Of a stretch of 64,000 nt of DNA, positions 45,635-55,784 are shown piece after piece. Below the pieces are notes generated by a model. That model had not been told where the DNA came from. It saw nothing but the letters and a program-made list of their open reading frames with translations, and did not search any database. The DNA is from Romanomermis culicivorax. Its lineage: Eukaryota > Nematoda > Enoplea > Mermithida > Mermithidae. How positions within the stretch are numbered: the first letter of the stretch is position 1; every line of letters begins with the position of its first letter. Where the stretch lies: NCBI GenBank assembly GCA_963922205.1, contig CAWUHX010000298.1:310001-374000 (forward strand), read 5' to 3'. A program made the translations under genes and the position numbers.

Positions 45635-46413
45635 AATACACTAGTAAAATGGTTCTTGTTCCGCAAGACATGTTTGACAAGAAAAGTGACCAAAATTCTG
45701 CTAACAGTTTGAGAAAGCAAATGTCTGATTTCAAAATGGAGCTTGAATGCATATTGAATAATAATGATATGTCTGCAGAACTTCAATATAAGCTATATGG
45801 ACAACTATTCCACAGATACTTGAAGCTCGATGAAGAGAGTAAAAAGCCGATTGAGGTTAAATTAAAAGATGGTAAGCTGAATGATATATATCAACAATCG
45901 GTAGATATTGATAACCTACATCAGAAACAAATGAAAAATGAAGAACAATCATCTACACCTAATCAGAGAGGGCTAAAAAATGAACAGCAATCTTCAGATG
46001 ATGGTAGAGATTGGTTGAGAGGCTTACCTAGAGCTAAAGTCAAGCAAGCTGAAATGCTTCTAGAAGTGCTCAATAAAAGTGATTTTGATGTAAACAAGCA
46101 AAGTGAAGTTATTTTAAATGGTGTTAGAGTACCCAACAGCAATATCATAGATTTATTACATGATTTTATAAGAGACAGACCTACAGCTCCACCTCCAGAA
46201 GGTTATCAAGAATTTGCGCAACATTTGGTAAAGCTTAATGTACCCAAAGCCTATATTGGAAATCCAAATTGCTTAAAGCTCATTAATCACTATAAAACTG
46301 ACGAGACAATCAACAATTCTCCATTTCATAATGTTGATGTTAAAAAGCGATTAAGTTTTTCTAATGATAAAAATTCTGGGAAAAAGAAAAAGTTGAAGTA
46401 TGAAGAATTCTAA
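45631..46413 (+). CDS. conserved Polinton protein of unknown role
   Basis: 260 residues, intact. Coiled-coil-like, charged N-terminal half with an EEQSSTPNQ linker; C-terminal half has VLNKSDFDVN, GVRVPNSNIIDLLHDFIRD and PPPEGYQEFAQHL, a combination I associate with the uncharacterised Polinton gene next to integrase. Ends in a KKKKLK basic tail. Starts 4 bases before the previous stop and overlaps integrase by 14 bases, so the genes are tightly packed. Confidence 0.6.
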   Translation: MKYTSKMVLVPQDMFDKKSDQNSANSLRKQMSDFKMELECILNNNDMSAELQYKLYGQLFHRYLKLDEESKKPIEVKLKDGKLNDIYQQSVDIDNLHQKQMKNEEQSSTPNQRGLKNEQQSSDDGRDWLRGLPRAKVKQAEMLLEVLNKSDFDVNKQSEVILNGVRVPNSNIIDLLHDFIRDRPTAPPPEGYQEFAQHLVKLNVPKAYIGNPNCLKLINHYKTDETINNSPFHNVDVKKRLSFSNDKNSGKKKKLKYEEF

Positions 46414-47479
46414 AGAAGCGGTCCTGAAAACATTGTATACAGACATAGGGGCTTCTGGATCTTATGGTGGTGTTCGCAAGCTGTACAAGCATGCAAAGCA
46501 GTATGACAGAAGTATAACTCTAAATGATGTGAAGAATTGGCTAGAAAAACAGGATCCTTACACATTACATAAGCAGGCCTATAAAAAGTTTAAATGTAAT
46601 AGAATTTACGTCAGTGGTATTGATGCTCAATGGGAGGCTTACTTGGTTGATATGCAAGCATATAGCGAGTACAACAAGGGACAAAAGTATATGATATGCT
46701 GTATTGATGTTTTTAGCAAATTTGCGTGGGTAAGACCACTAAGAAATAAAGGTGCCTTATCTGTATGTACAGCTTTTAAAGACATTATATCAAGCAGAAG
46801 GAAGCCTTGGTGTATTCACACAGATAAGGGCAAAGAGTTTGTAAATTACAAATTTCAAAAGCTCTTAAACTTAGAGGGGATACAGTTTTTTACCTCTCAA
46901 AATGAGGATGTGAAATGTTCAATAGTGGAACGGTTCAATTGTACCTTAAAATCAAAAATATGGAGATACTTCACTGACAGAAAGACATTCAAATGGATAG
47001 ATATACTTCAACAACTGGTTGGAGCATACAACAATTCTACTCATCGTTCAATTGGTGAAAAGCCTGTGAATGTCACTTATGAAAACAAATCAGAAATTAG
47101 AAATCGCCTGTACCCAAGAAAGAGCTCACAACATCCAACTCTACAAATAAATGACTATGTACAAATTTCTAAATTTCGTCAGCACTTTGATAAAGGTTAT
47201 CTACCACAGTGGACAGAAGAAATTTTTTGTGTATATAAAGTATTGAATCGTACTACTGAGCCATTATATAAAATCAAAGATCTACAAGGAGAAGAAATAC
47301 AGGGTACATTTTATGCAAAAGAATTGCAAAGAGTTATCTTTGATAACACAAAAACCTTCAAAATTGAAAAAGTTTTAAAACGAAAAAGGCTCATTGATGG
47401 ATCTGTGAAGCTTTTTGTCAAATGGAGTGGTTACCCTGATAAGTTCAATGAATGGATTAATGAAAACGACTTGAAATGA
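46400..47479 (+). CDS. Polinton integrase with C-terminal chromodomain
   Basis: 359 residues, intact. It would integrate the element and make the 6-bp duplication. Catalytic core D84 (LVDMQ), D142 (HTDKGKEF), E177 (IVERFN), then the C-terminal integrase part, then a chromodomain at about 319-359 (FKIEKVLKRK, FVKWSGYP, NEWI). Chromodomains in integrases guide target choice through histone marks. Length and order fit Polinton integrases. The stop overlaps the protease start (ATGA). Confidence 0.93.
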   Translation: MKNSKEAVLKTLYTDIGASGSYGGVRKLYKHAKQYDRSITLNDVKNWLEKQDPYTLHKQAYKKFKCNRIYVSGIDAQWEAYLVDMQAYSEYNKGQKYMICCIDVFSKFAWVRPLRNKGALSVCTAFKDIISSRRKPWCIHTDKGKEFVNYKFQKLLNLEGIQFFTSQNEDVKCSIVERFNCTLKSKIWRYFTDRKTFKWIDILQQLVGAYNNSTHRSIGEKPVNVTYENKSEIRNRLYPRKSSQHPTLQINDYVQISKFRQHFDKGYLPQWTEEIFCVYKVLNRTTEPLYKIKDLQGEEIQGTFYAKELQRVIFDNTKTFKIEKVLKRKRLIDGSVKLFVKWSGYPDKFNEWINENDLK

Positions 47480-48006
47480 ACTCATACGAGCTTGTTCAAC
47501 TAATTCAGAGAGATGCATCTCTGAAGAAGGTTTTCCATGGTGTATTTGCTAGAGATCAGCTAAATTGGACGATAACTAGATATCCAGCAGCTATTATCGC
47601 AAATACAGATACGTCAAATGAACCAGGGCAGCATTGGATCACAATGTACTTTGATCAGAATGGACACGTTGATTATTTTGACTCTTATGGTATGTGCCCG
47701 TATATACAAGAATATATTGATTTCATGAATCGAAATAGTAAAGTGCAAAATTATAACTCTGTGCGCTTGCAGGGTTGGGATAGTTCAGTTTGTGGTGTTT
47801 ATTGCTTGTACTTTTTATATCACCCGGTTCGTAGAATGAAACTTCGGTTTATATTGAAACACTTTCGTCCGGAAGAATCAACTTTTAATGATAAACTAGT
47901 TTGCAGTTTTTTGTACAAATACTTTAAGTTTCATCATCGTATATGTTGTAAAAACCATCAGAGTTGTACATCTTTGCGTTACTTCAAAAATAAAAATGGT
48001 ATATAA
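47476..48006 (+). CDS. adenovirus-type (C5/Ulp1-like) maturation cysteine protease
   Basis: 176 residues, intact. Triad visible: H53 in GQHWITMYF, D69 in DYFDSYG, C106 in SSVCGVYC. This protease is thought to trim capsid proteins during particle assembly in Polintons. Starts in the ATGA overlap with integrase. The C-terminus is Cys/Lys-rich. Confidence 0.9.
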   Translation: MNSYELVQLIQRDASLKKVFHGVFARDQLNWTITRYPAAIIANTDTSNEPGQHWITMYFDQNGHVDYFDSYGMCPYIQEYIDFMNRNSKVQNYNSVRLQGWDSSVCGVYCLYFLYHPVRRMKLRFILKHFRPEESTFNDKLVCSFLYKYFKFHHRICCKNHQSCTSLRYFKNKNGI

Positions 48007-48008
48007 AT
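48000..48008 (+). promoter_or_regulatory. TATATAAAT box before the minor capsid gene
   Basis: GTATATAAATGC overlaps the protease stop and lies 60 bp before the ATG at 48060. Confidence 0.4.
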
Positions 48009-48059
48009 GCTTACATTCTTCACTTGATTCATTAATAAGTTTGCAGTCTAGATCAGAAG

Positions 48060-48865
48060 ATGACACAATTTTATGTTACTCTACCAAGCAATACTGAGGC
48101 GGGTGATTCAGCATCAAATTTCAGGGTTACTTTACCACAGCGGCTGAAATTATCAGGTCATTGGGAAGTTGGCTTAGCAGAAATTATCTATCCTGTAAGT
48201 TGGTATATTCTTGGCATTGCAAATGATGCAAATGTGGTCAATATAGAGTTGCAGAATACTGAAATCCATGTGAATATTCCACCAGGAAACTATGAAACAA
48301 TCTATCATCTAACAAATGCACTAAACAAAGCTGTTGTTTTAGAAAAAAACGACCTGAATATAGAGATTTGTATTGTTTGTTCGAATATGATGACAAACAG
48401 AAACCAATCAAAGTAACTTTAGATTACTGGAATGTATCTGTTAATACTCTACCTAGAAGACTGATGGATCTATTAGGTTTTGATGATAGAATAATTTTTA
48501 ACAAATATCTGGTTGGAGGAGAGGAATATACAACAGTAGATGATCGTAGAGCTTCCCGACTCGGCAGATTCAAGCCAGATCTATCTGCTCATTTTGAAAC
48601 CTTTTATGTTTACTGTAACATTGTTGAAAACCAAATTGTTGGAAACACAATGGCTCCATTATTACGCATCATAGATGTGCACGGAAAGCATGGCAGTGTT
48701 ATAAATAGAACATATGACAATCCTCATTACATACCTGTACTCCTCAAAGATGTTAGTCATATTCAAATCAATATAAGGACAGATACAGGAGAATACTTAT
48801 CATTTGAATTTGGTAAAGTTGTCGTGAAGCTGCACTTTTGGAAAAGCTCTTACATATTCGATTAG
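48060..48865 (+). pseudogene. minor capsid (penton-like) protein, one frameshift
   Basis: Starts with FYVTLPSNTEAGD and later LSGHWEVGLAEIIYP, the hallmark start of the Polinton minor (single jelly-roll) capsid protein that forms pentons. The frame shifts near 48365; the second half is 48368-48865 (LPRRLMDLLGF, YVYCNIVENQIVG, HYIPV). With the shift aside, length (~265 residues) is usual. The break may be decay or a base-call error. Confidence 0.85.
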
Positions 48866-48866
48866 A

Positions 48867-49333
48867 ATGCATTCAGTATATCTACCAGAAAGTACTGCAT
48901 ACTGGCTGTCATTTTATGAAAGTTCATTGGGAAGTCAACAACAGTATCAGCTAGGAGGTGAATTACCTGCTTTCCGAGCTTATGCCGCCTATCACAGAGG
49001 TGCGGGATTAGGTAGTTTCTTCAGAAGTCTGTTCAGAATGGCTATGCCCTTACTAAAGTAGCAGGGAAGCAAGCATTGACAACTGGATCGAGAATAGCTG
49101 CAGATCTGGCTGATGGTAGACCCTTATCGGACAGCATGAGAGAACATGGCCGAAAAGCAGCGAGTAACTTACTACATCAAGCTGCAGATAAAATTGTACA
49201 AAAGGGTAGTGGCTTAGGGCATACTCCAAAGCAGAAAACATATAAAAGGAAGAGGATGCATTCTCTTACTCCAGTTCATAAAAAGAAAAGCTTGCGTAAG
49301 GTGGTTGGTTTGAGAGATATTTTTACCAAGTGA
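48867..49333 (+). pseudogene. Polinton PX-like capsid accessory protein, one frameshift
   Basis: First part (48867-49061) has GAGLGSFFRSLFRMAMPLLK; the second, in another frame after about 49056, has GKQALTTGSRIAADLADG, an RKRMHSLTP-like basic stretch and RDIF at the end. The GxGSFFRxLFR...PLL signature is common to the small protein next to capsid genes in Polintons, comparable to adenovirus core/pVI-like proteins. Role inferred only from that. Confidence 0.65.
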
Positions 49334-49335
49334 AT

Positions 49336-50727
49336 ATGAGCAAACTATTAGATGAAGGCTGACTACCAAGTACAAAAAGTGAGCTTGACTTGTTCACAGT
49401 ACCACCAACACAAGTGGCTATAAAACGATCATTCTGGTTGGAAGTGCAACTCCAAAATCTATGTACTAATGAAGGACCTTATGAATTCAAACTGTCCCCA
49501 GATTTGTACATGTTGGATTTATCAAAGAATTATGTATACTTTGTGTTACACATAACAAAACCCGATGGCAGCGACTGTAAAGTCACCCAAAATGCTGATA
49601 CTAATGCATATGATGGAGATTTAGTTTTACCAGTTAATCTAATAGGAAAGACATTCTTTCGCCAAATCAAAGTGTTTCTCAATGGAAAATTATTATCTGA
49701 CAGGTAAATTTGTTTTTCATTTTGTAGTTGTGTTATGCATTGATTTTTTTAATTTTAGTGGCGATAAATATGCTTATAGGGCATTGATGGAGATGGAACT
49801 AAACTTTAGTACTGATGCAAAGCATAGCCAACTGCAAGCCGGCATGTACTATGCAGATAAAGATCCTGAAAACAACCTGGATGGTATGGCAACATGAATG
49901 CACATCTTCAAAAACAGTGCATAGGTTGAAGTTATGGCACCACTCCATGTTGACTTGTTTATGCAAGATCGGTTTTTAATTAATCAATGTGAATTGCGTG
50001 TTGAGCTTCACCACAACAGTGATACATTTTGCATTATCGACAATGGAAATGAAATTACCACTCCTAAATATCAAATACAAGTTAAGCAGATGTTCCTTTT
50101 TGTACGTAAAGTAGAAGTATCTGAAAGCATCATCATGGCAATTGAATCAATGCTTCAGAAAACAAGCATAAAGTATCCCATTAGAAGAACCCAAATAACG
50201 AGCTTGTTAATTACAGAGAATAGATGCTCAACACCTCTAAACTCCCTATTTAATGGTATTTTACATAAAGATGATTAGTTATCGGCCTAGTTTTGGCTGA
50301 AGCTGTAAGGGGTACTTACAAAACTAATCCATTCAGTTTTCAAGATTTTGGTTTATCAGAAATCAAAATTACTTGTGGTACTACAGTAGTTCCATCTGTT
50401 CTGTACAAATTGGATTTTGAACAAAATAGCTTCACGAAAGCCTACACACAGATGCTTGAAGGCCTGAACATTGCCGGGGATGACAAAGGAAATATGATTA
50501 GTATGAATCGTTTCAGAAATGGGTCTAGCTTCTTCGTTTTTGAGCTAGGAAGTGATGGTTCAGACTCATCCACATGGGAATTGGTGCATGAAGGAACAAC
50601 AACTCTAGAAATGTTATTTGGTAGAAATTTACCTGCTGGTGGAATTGAATGTATTGTATATGCAGAGTTTGATTCTCTATTGATGATTGATCATACTCCT
50701 CAAGCTTATATGGATTACACAGTTTGA
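49336..50727 (+). pseudogene. major capsid protein (double jelly roll), broken
   Basis: Main shell protein. Start ATG 49336; intron 49704-49758 (55 bp). Recognisable parts: FLNGKLLSD, YAYRALMEMELNF, APLHVDLFMQDRFLINQ, then TNPFSFQDFGL. Breaks: TGA 49360-49362, TGA 49895-49897, TAG 49922-49924 in one frame, and a frameshift with further stops at 50262-50290. Total length without breaks (~445 residues) matches Polinton capsid proteins. This copy cannot make a whole capsid protein as read. Confidence 0.87.
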
Positions 50728-50801
50728 TAAATGTCATTTGTATGTTGTTTTGATTGATAAATAAAATCAATGTTGTGTCATTCTCATCTTTATTAGGATA
50801 T

Positions 50802-51683
50802 TTAGACAATATCAACACATACAATATTAGAAACAATATCATCCATCATCTTTGCTGTTTCACATTCTGGTTCTTTGATACATTGAAAAACAATGTCACT
50901 TATGCATTTTTGGCCGATACTTGTACGGAGGAAAATTTCATCCAAAACCTTGGCAAAGTTGTCGCTGTAATCTTCACAATCGGCATACTTCTTTGTACAC
51001 ATTTTCTTGAAAGCTTGTTTCACTTCTAGAGAATCTTTGCTCAATGAAGAGAAGACATCACTCAGTTTGTCTAGTAAATTGTGCTCCTCAAAAACATTGA
51101 AACATGTATGATATGGCTGCACAAATCCATGGTTATTAAAGCAGCCAAAGCATGGATAGATATCGCTGACTCTTCGTCTGGCAACTAGTGCTGAACACAT
51201 CAGAAATAGCTGCTGAATTTTGATCAATTTCTTCAAGTGTGTCTTTTCATCCATAGTTTCATTGCCTCGGCTTTGATTTCCAATTGCGTACACTTTCCAA
51301 ATGGCATCCATGATGTAATCAATTTGTTTTGCAACTGAAGTCCAAGCCTCAAATTGCTCAAAAGCAATCCTAAATGACTTTTTAGTATATGTATTGTCAA
51401 AAACTAAAATATTATGAGGCAGCGCTGTATTGGCCTTTTGTTTCATTTGCACAGTCAAATTATAACCCAAATCATACTTGGTCTGCCTTCCACTTTTGGC
51501 TTTAGAAAGTAAATCCTCCGAGACTTGCACAAGCTTTTTATATTGGGGGATGATCAAATTCATACCATTTTTTGTGGGTATGACTTGATTGTTCTCGATA
51601 AAGCATCTCCTAGAGCCAAAGCTGACATAATTTTTGTGAGCCGATATCAACAAATAAATATCAGAGCCGAGACACAACTGCAT
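50802..51683 (-). CDS. minus-strand Polinton gene, possible PC4-like N-terminal region
   Basis: 293 residues, ATG, intact, facing the plus-strand genes. Residues about 8-55 (LISAHKNYVSFGSRRC, IPTKNGMNLIIPQYKKLVQ) recall the PC4 single-strand-DNA-binding fold, in which a strand-rich part ends with P-T-K-x-G-x-x-L and a W/Y-K helix. The remaining ~240 residues are helical, Cys-containing, and not recognised. Promoter boxes in the right TIR point at it. The PC4 idea is tentative. Confidence 0.5.
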   Translation of the reverse strand: MQLCLGSDIYLLISAHKNYVSFGSRRCFIENNQVIPTKNGMNLIIPQYKKLVQVSEDLLSKAKSGRQTKYDLGYNLTVQMKQKANTALPHNILVFDNTYTKKSFRIAFEQFEAWTSVAKQIDYIMDAIWKVYAIGNQSRGNETMDEKTHLKKLIKIQQLFLMCSALVARRRVSDIYPCFGCFNNHGFVQPYHTCFNVFEEHNLLDKLSDVFSSLSKDSLEVKQAFKKMCTKKYADCEDYSDNFAKVLDEIFLRTSIGQKCISDIVFQCIKEPECETAKMMDDIVSNIVCVDIV

Positions 51684-51984
51684 TTTGAAAAAAGGAGGAG
51701 CATAAATGAAAAAATCTTTGTTGACAGGACTTGTACACCCTAAAATAATCAGTATGTTGATATTTTGTCATGAAAAATTAGCAACACTTGTGAATCATAA
51801 TTTACATTCATTACTGTAAGTTTCTGATCCAAGCAAAATTGTTATTTGTGTACCATTCCCTTCCAAAATGCATCAAGTTTGAAAATATGAACCAGTTTTT
51901 CAGTACAATGGAAAAAACTGCTTCATTACTTTGCTTCAAATAACCAGTTGCATATTAAGAGAGTTTGGAAAGGGAAGAAGTGAG

Positions 51985-52275
51985 TTTCATTGATTTGTCC
52001 ACGTGAGATTTATATACAAGAACCAGTTTACAGATAAAAAACAAACTACACAGTACAAAACGTCAAGCTGGAAAGTAAACATCAAGTTCTCCGCGAAATC
52101 TATTTTTAGAACAAGCAAGAGGTAGAGGCTATACTTTATCAGTTTGTCTATGTGAGTTTTATATACAAGAACCAGTTTGATATGCATTAAGAAACAAGGC
52201 ACGCAAGCTGAAAAGTAAACATCCAGTTTTTAGAAGATGCATGGGTGGCGGTCTGAAGGGGCCAGAGGTATTACT
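51985..52275 (-). repeat. Polinton right terminal inverted repeat
   Basis: Complement of 29833-30125 with scattered changes. Ends GAGGTATTACT then target duplication CGCTAT at 52276-52281. Confidence 0.9.
52009..52165 (-). promoter_or_regulatory. two TATATAAA boxes in the right TIR
   Basis: Minus-strand TATATAAA at 52009-52016 and TATATAAAA at 52157-52165, counterparts of those in the left TIR, pointing to the gene at 50802-51683. Confidence 0.4.
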
Positions 52276-52281
52276 CGCTAT

Positions 52282-52854
52282 AGTTTAATCGCTCACCTTA
52301 CAATTGCTGGTTAGTGGCAAACAAGTTGCCCTTCATTTACGGGATATTGGAACAGCCGAATCCCTCATTGACATTCATTTGGGGGATATCAGAACAGCCG
52401 AATCCCTCATTGGAATTTGCCTCCCTCACAACAAACCGCGGAGTTTTGGCTTTTTCTATTGTGTCGACATTTTTCAATCTGTAAGTAATTTTCCATTTCA
52501 ATCTGTAAGTAATTTAACAATAAATACCAAAAAAACCCAAGCCTTCATTTGTTGATATCATAATTTCACTATAGGTGCAACGGGGTTTCCGAGAACATTA
52601 AGAAAGGACGTCACATAAATCTTGGTGACCTAATAACAGGGGATAAAATTAAAAAAACGAACCTTTTAAAATTTTTGTTGGACACTTGATGTAAATTGTC
52701 CTCTTGCCCAAAAACCACTTTTGTTTTTTTCGATTTTCGAATTTGGCGTGGAAAAATCAGTTTGGTTTTTCCCCAAAAACAACTCTTTGGTTCACATAAA
52801 CGAACGTTTTTTTTGCGCATTGAGCAAGATGCTAAAAATCAAATTATCCGGAAA
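52282..52854. other. Polinton right flank; short direct repeats
   Basis: Two direct units with ACAGCCGAATCCCTCATTG (52355-52415); a related AGCTGAATCCCTCA lies left of the Polinton at 29801-29815. Another duplication is TTCAATCTGTAAGTAATTT at 52476-52515. No gene in this part. Confidence 0.5.
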
Positions 52855-53445
52855 ATGTCCTTACAAAATCAGGACCCGCTTGGTCATGTTGTTCAAGACG
52901 CATTAGCTGTGGTCTTTGATCAGAGGCTTCAAAACCTTGAAGCCCAAATGAACAGAAAAGCAGCACACACAGAATCGACCATAAATGAAATTAGAGTGAA
53001 TCACTTGCGTGGTGACATGCTTTCCGCCAAAATTAACTATCTTCGGGTCTTTTCTGGGCTGCCTAACGAAAATTTTACCCAATGGGCTAAAAAACTCGAA
53101 AGACAAATGATTTTGAAAGGAATAAAAAACGAAGATGATCAACTAAAAATAATTTTTTTGGAGTTTCACCTTAGAGGTGATGCCCTCACAAAATTTGAAA
53201 ATATTTCAAATTCTGACGATCCCGCCACGAACTATGAACAATTTAAAGTTGCTTTGGAACGGGCATTCCCCAACCAACGGTACGCCCTTTTTCACAAAGT
53301 TTAGAAGATAGAAAACAAAAAAGAACCGAAACGGTCACTGCATATTTCCTGGATCACCTGGATGAGCAACATCAAGTCTACGGGTTCAGAAGAAAATGCA
53401 CGATGGCACCTTTTGCGCATCGTCACACTAACTCAGCGCAGACAA
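52855..53445 (+). pseudogene. gag: retrotransposon gag, truncated and frameshifted
   Basis: ATG at 52855 opens ~150 codons: an N-terminal coiled-coil-like stretch (VFDQRLQNLEAQMNRK), then the Gag capsid pattern FSGLPNENFTQWAKKLERQ, LEFHLRGDALTKFE and YEQFKVALERAFPN. TAG follows at about 53302, but another frame carries on (ETVTAYFLDHLDEQ), so a frameshift near 53285 breaks it. It ends in the 71-bp sequence also found at 28291. No LTR or pol is seen nearby. Confidence 0.7.
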
Positions 53446-55784
53446 CTCAAGGTACATGATTTCTCATGTTGATCATCAAATACAAAGCATTGCTTATGTG
53501 AGTAATTCTGGCTGTAGCCATCGAGTATGGTTATCAGCTTTTGCTTACCTATTGTACATCAAGTGATATTGGTCTAAGGAACCAACCTTTCATCTCCTTG
53601 TAACTGTAATTATGCGATCAAGGAAAAACTTAATTTTGAATTTCGAAAGAACTGCTATGCTGATGGTTGCACATTGCTGCTTTGCTTTTTCATTCAACTT
53701 GCGACAAGCTTGGTAATTTTTTATGCATTTCAAGTGGTTCTATGAATTGTTGCACTTAAGATGCCGAACTTGTCACCATATTTTATAGGTAGCAGCCTTT
53801 GTATCCAGATCAAGTTGTTATCGAATATCCTGATCAGATGCTTCATCTGGTCATCCGTTTATGGATTCATTTAGCTACAGGGTATTCACAAGCTTGCTGC
53901 ATAGCTCCAGTTGTCTCGTGTATTTTTCAAATATAATGAATTCAGTATAATGTACAATGTCAAATGTGTTTGAAAATGTGATATACAGGTTTAAACGCGA
54001 AAAATTCCTCAGAAGATGATACACCGACGTCATCATGAAGAAGTATGATTTTTGTTCTGAACCAACAATTACTGGAACCCAATATCTGCTTCATTATTTG
54101 AAAATCATGTGGTGACAACTTACATCACTTTTCAACATGGAAATTGAGGACGCAAATGCAGAAATGTAAAATTTGGTAAGAAAGATATACGCTCGAAATA
54201 TTCTATGGTCTATTTTTTTCTAAATGAACCTCGGCGCGCAGAAAAATGTTCATGCAAATAATAAACAATCTGCATGTACAAAACATTTTTTTGAGTTGAC
54301 TGGTAGGAGTTAGGCGAACAAATCGAGCTTTCCGAGGTTCATTTCAGAATGAATAGACGGTATGCATCATTACTTTCATGAAATTTTTGGTATTCGAAAT
54401 AGGCCGGTTCACCAATTGTTATGGTACTACAAACATAATTGACGAGTCAGACGTCACGCAGAAAAAGTTTTTTTTGGGCGAACCTGTTTAACATTCACGC
54501 AAAAGTTTTTTGACGATGCACAATTTTTTGCTATAGTTTACCGTTTTAGTAGTTTTTAATTGCTGGTCACAAAATGTCGTATGCGGATGCAAACGACATC
54601 TATACCCTGTTTTCCTTCGAGACAATCTGTAGGTCGAACTGTCATCTGTCTCACTTGTAAATGATTCAATGACCTCTGTGTGACCTGAGGATCCTTTAGT
54701 GATTTCGGTTTGTTGAGTTCCTAAATTTCACGACACTATGTCTGTTAGATTCCACCTTGGGTCAACAGAATACTTGGGAAGTAAAGAACAAAGTGGCCCT
54801 CAAAATTTGCTTTACGAAGTAATTTTAAGCGCTTATAACTGTGATATGCATTCGTGTTGAAAACGAAAATTGATTGTGCTACAGTATGAAAAAATTTGCA
54901 TCTTGCCAATATCATATCTTGCCAAAAAAGATCTCCAAACATTACTCTGTGCTGGGCAAACATTTTGAACGATCTGTCCTAGAATTTGAATTGTAGTATT
55001 ATTTTAACTTTTTTTTCATCTGACATATCCATTGACTCTCAAACCCGTACAGTTGATGTTTTATGCACCGTGTAAGTTTAGTTTTCTTCATGTACAGCTC
55101 AAAAAAATTTGCGGCTTTCTCTTAGCTGCGGCTCAATATTGTGTCCTCCCGGGCCTGAAACTTCTCTTACGCATAGCCTTCGTCAGGGCCTTGATCCTAC
55201 TTAAGAACATCCTGGAACTTTCAGCAGTACATCATAGCACAGACGTTAATGTGTTGGTATACATTTGAGACACCCTGTGCGCAATATATATCTGTCAAGA
55301 TATTAGAGAAAATAATTGAATTTCGTTTCATATTACATTTGTATTGCTTTTTCTCTTGATGTATAAGTTGATGCTTAAACGCGTACAATTGACGTTCTAT
55401 ATGCTTTGAAATCGAACTTTTTTTCATCTTCCAGTATACTAAAAATTCCATTTTTTTATCTGGTGCTCAAATAATGGTGGGCAAGTTCTCAATTTTGTCA
55501 CATATGCAGTCAGTTTAAAGGACTGGTGCCCTTCATAAACATGACCCAGAGTCTTCAACAATACAAATAACGACAGACATTAACATGTATATGGAATATA
55601 TGTTTGATGCCTGTTGTTTAATGAGCTTGCATGACTTCTATTAGGTGCCAGCATAAATATCAGATAAAAAGCAACTCACCAATAATAGATCTAAAAAAAA
55701 CATCACAAGGCTTGATTTTACATTTCCCTTCAGTGCAAAAAGGTTATTTTTATGCAATTATATTATTATCATTGACCGTTGTTG
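53446..55784. other. no gene seen
   Basis: AT-rich with only short frames on both strands. A pair of similar segments (TTGA-x-GTTTTATGC / TTGACGTTCTATGC near 55050 and 55390, with GTTAATGTGT/ATTAACATGT) hints at a degenerate repeat of ~340 bp. Nothing nameable. Confidence 0.45.

Larger units (their letters stand above)
29833..52275 (+). mobile_element. Polinton/Maverick element, full length, TSD CGCTAT
   Basis: Element of 22,443 bp with 5'-AG...CT-3' ends, ~290-bp inverted repeats and a perfect 6-bp duplication CGCTAT (29827-29832 and 52276-52281), all standard for Polintons. It carries the core set: protein-primed PolB, packaging ATPase, retroviral-type integrase, adenovirus-type protease, minor and major capsid proteins, plus accessory ORFs. 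A 7.5-kb LTR retrotransposon (34307-41837) is nested in it, so the Polinton itself is about 14.9 kb. Several genes are broken, so this copy is probably not self-sufficient. Confidence 0.93.

Noticed and set aside
30810-49924. TGA recoded as an amino acid in the Polinton
   Set aside because: Intact neighbours (integrase, the HMG-box-like gene, the secreted Cys protein) end at TGA, and TAG also interrupts genes. C-to-T decay explains all the stops.
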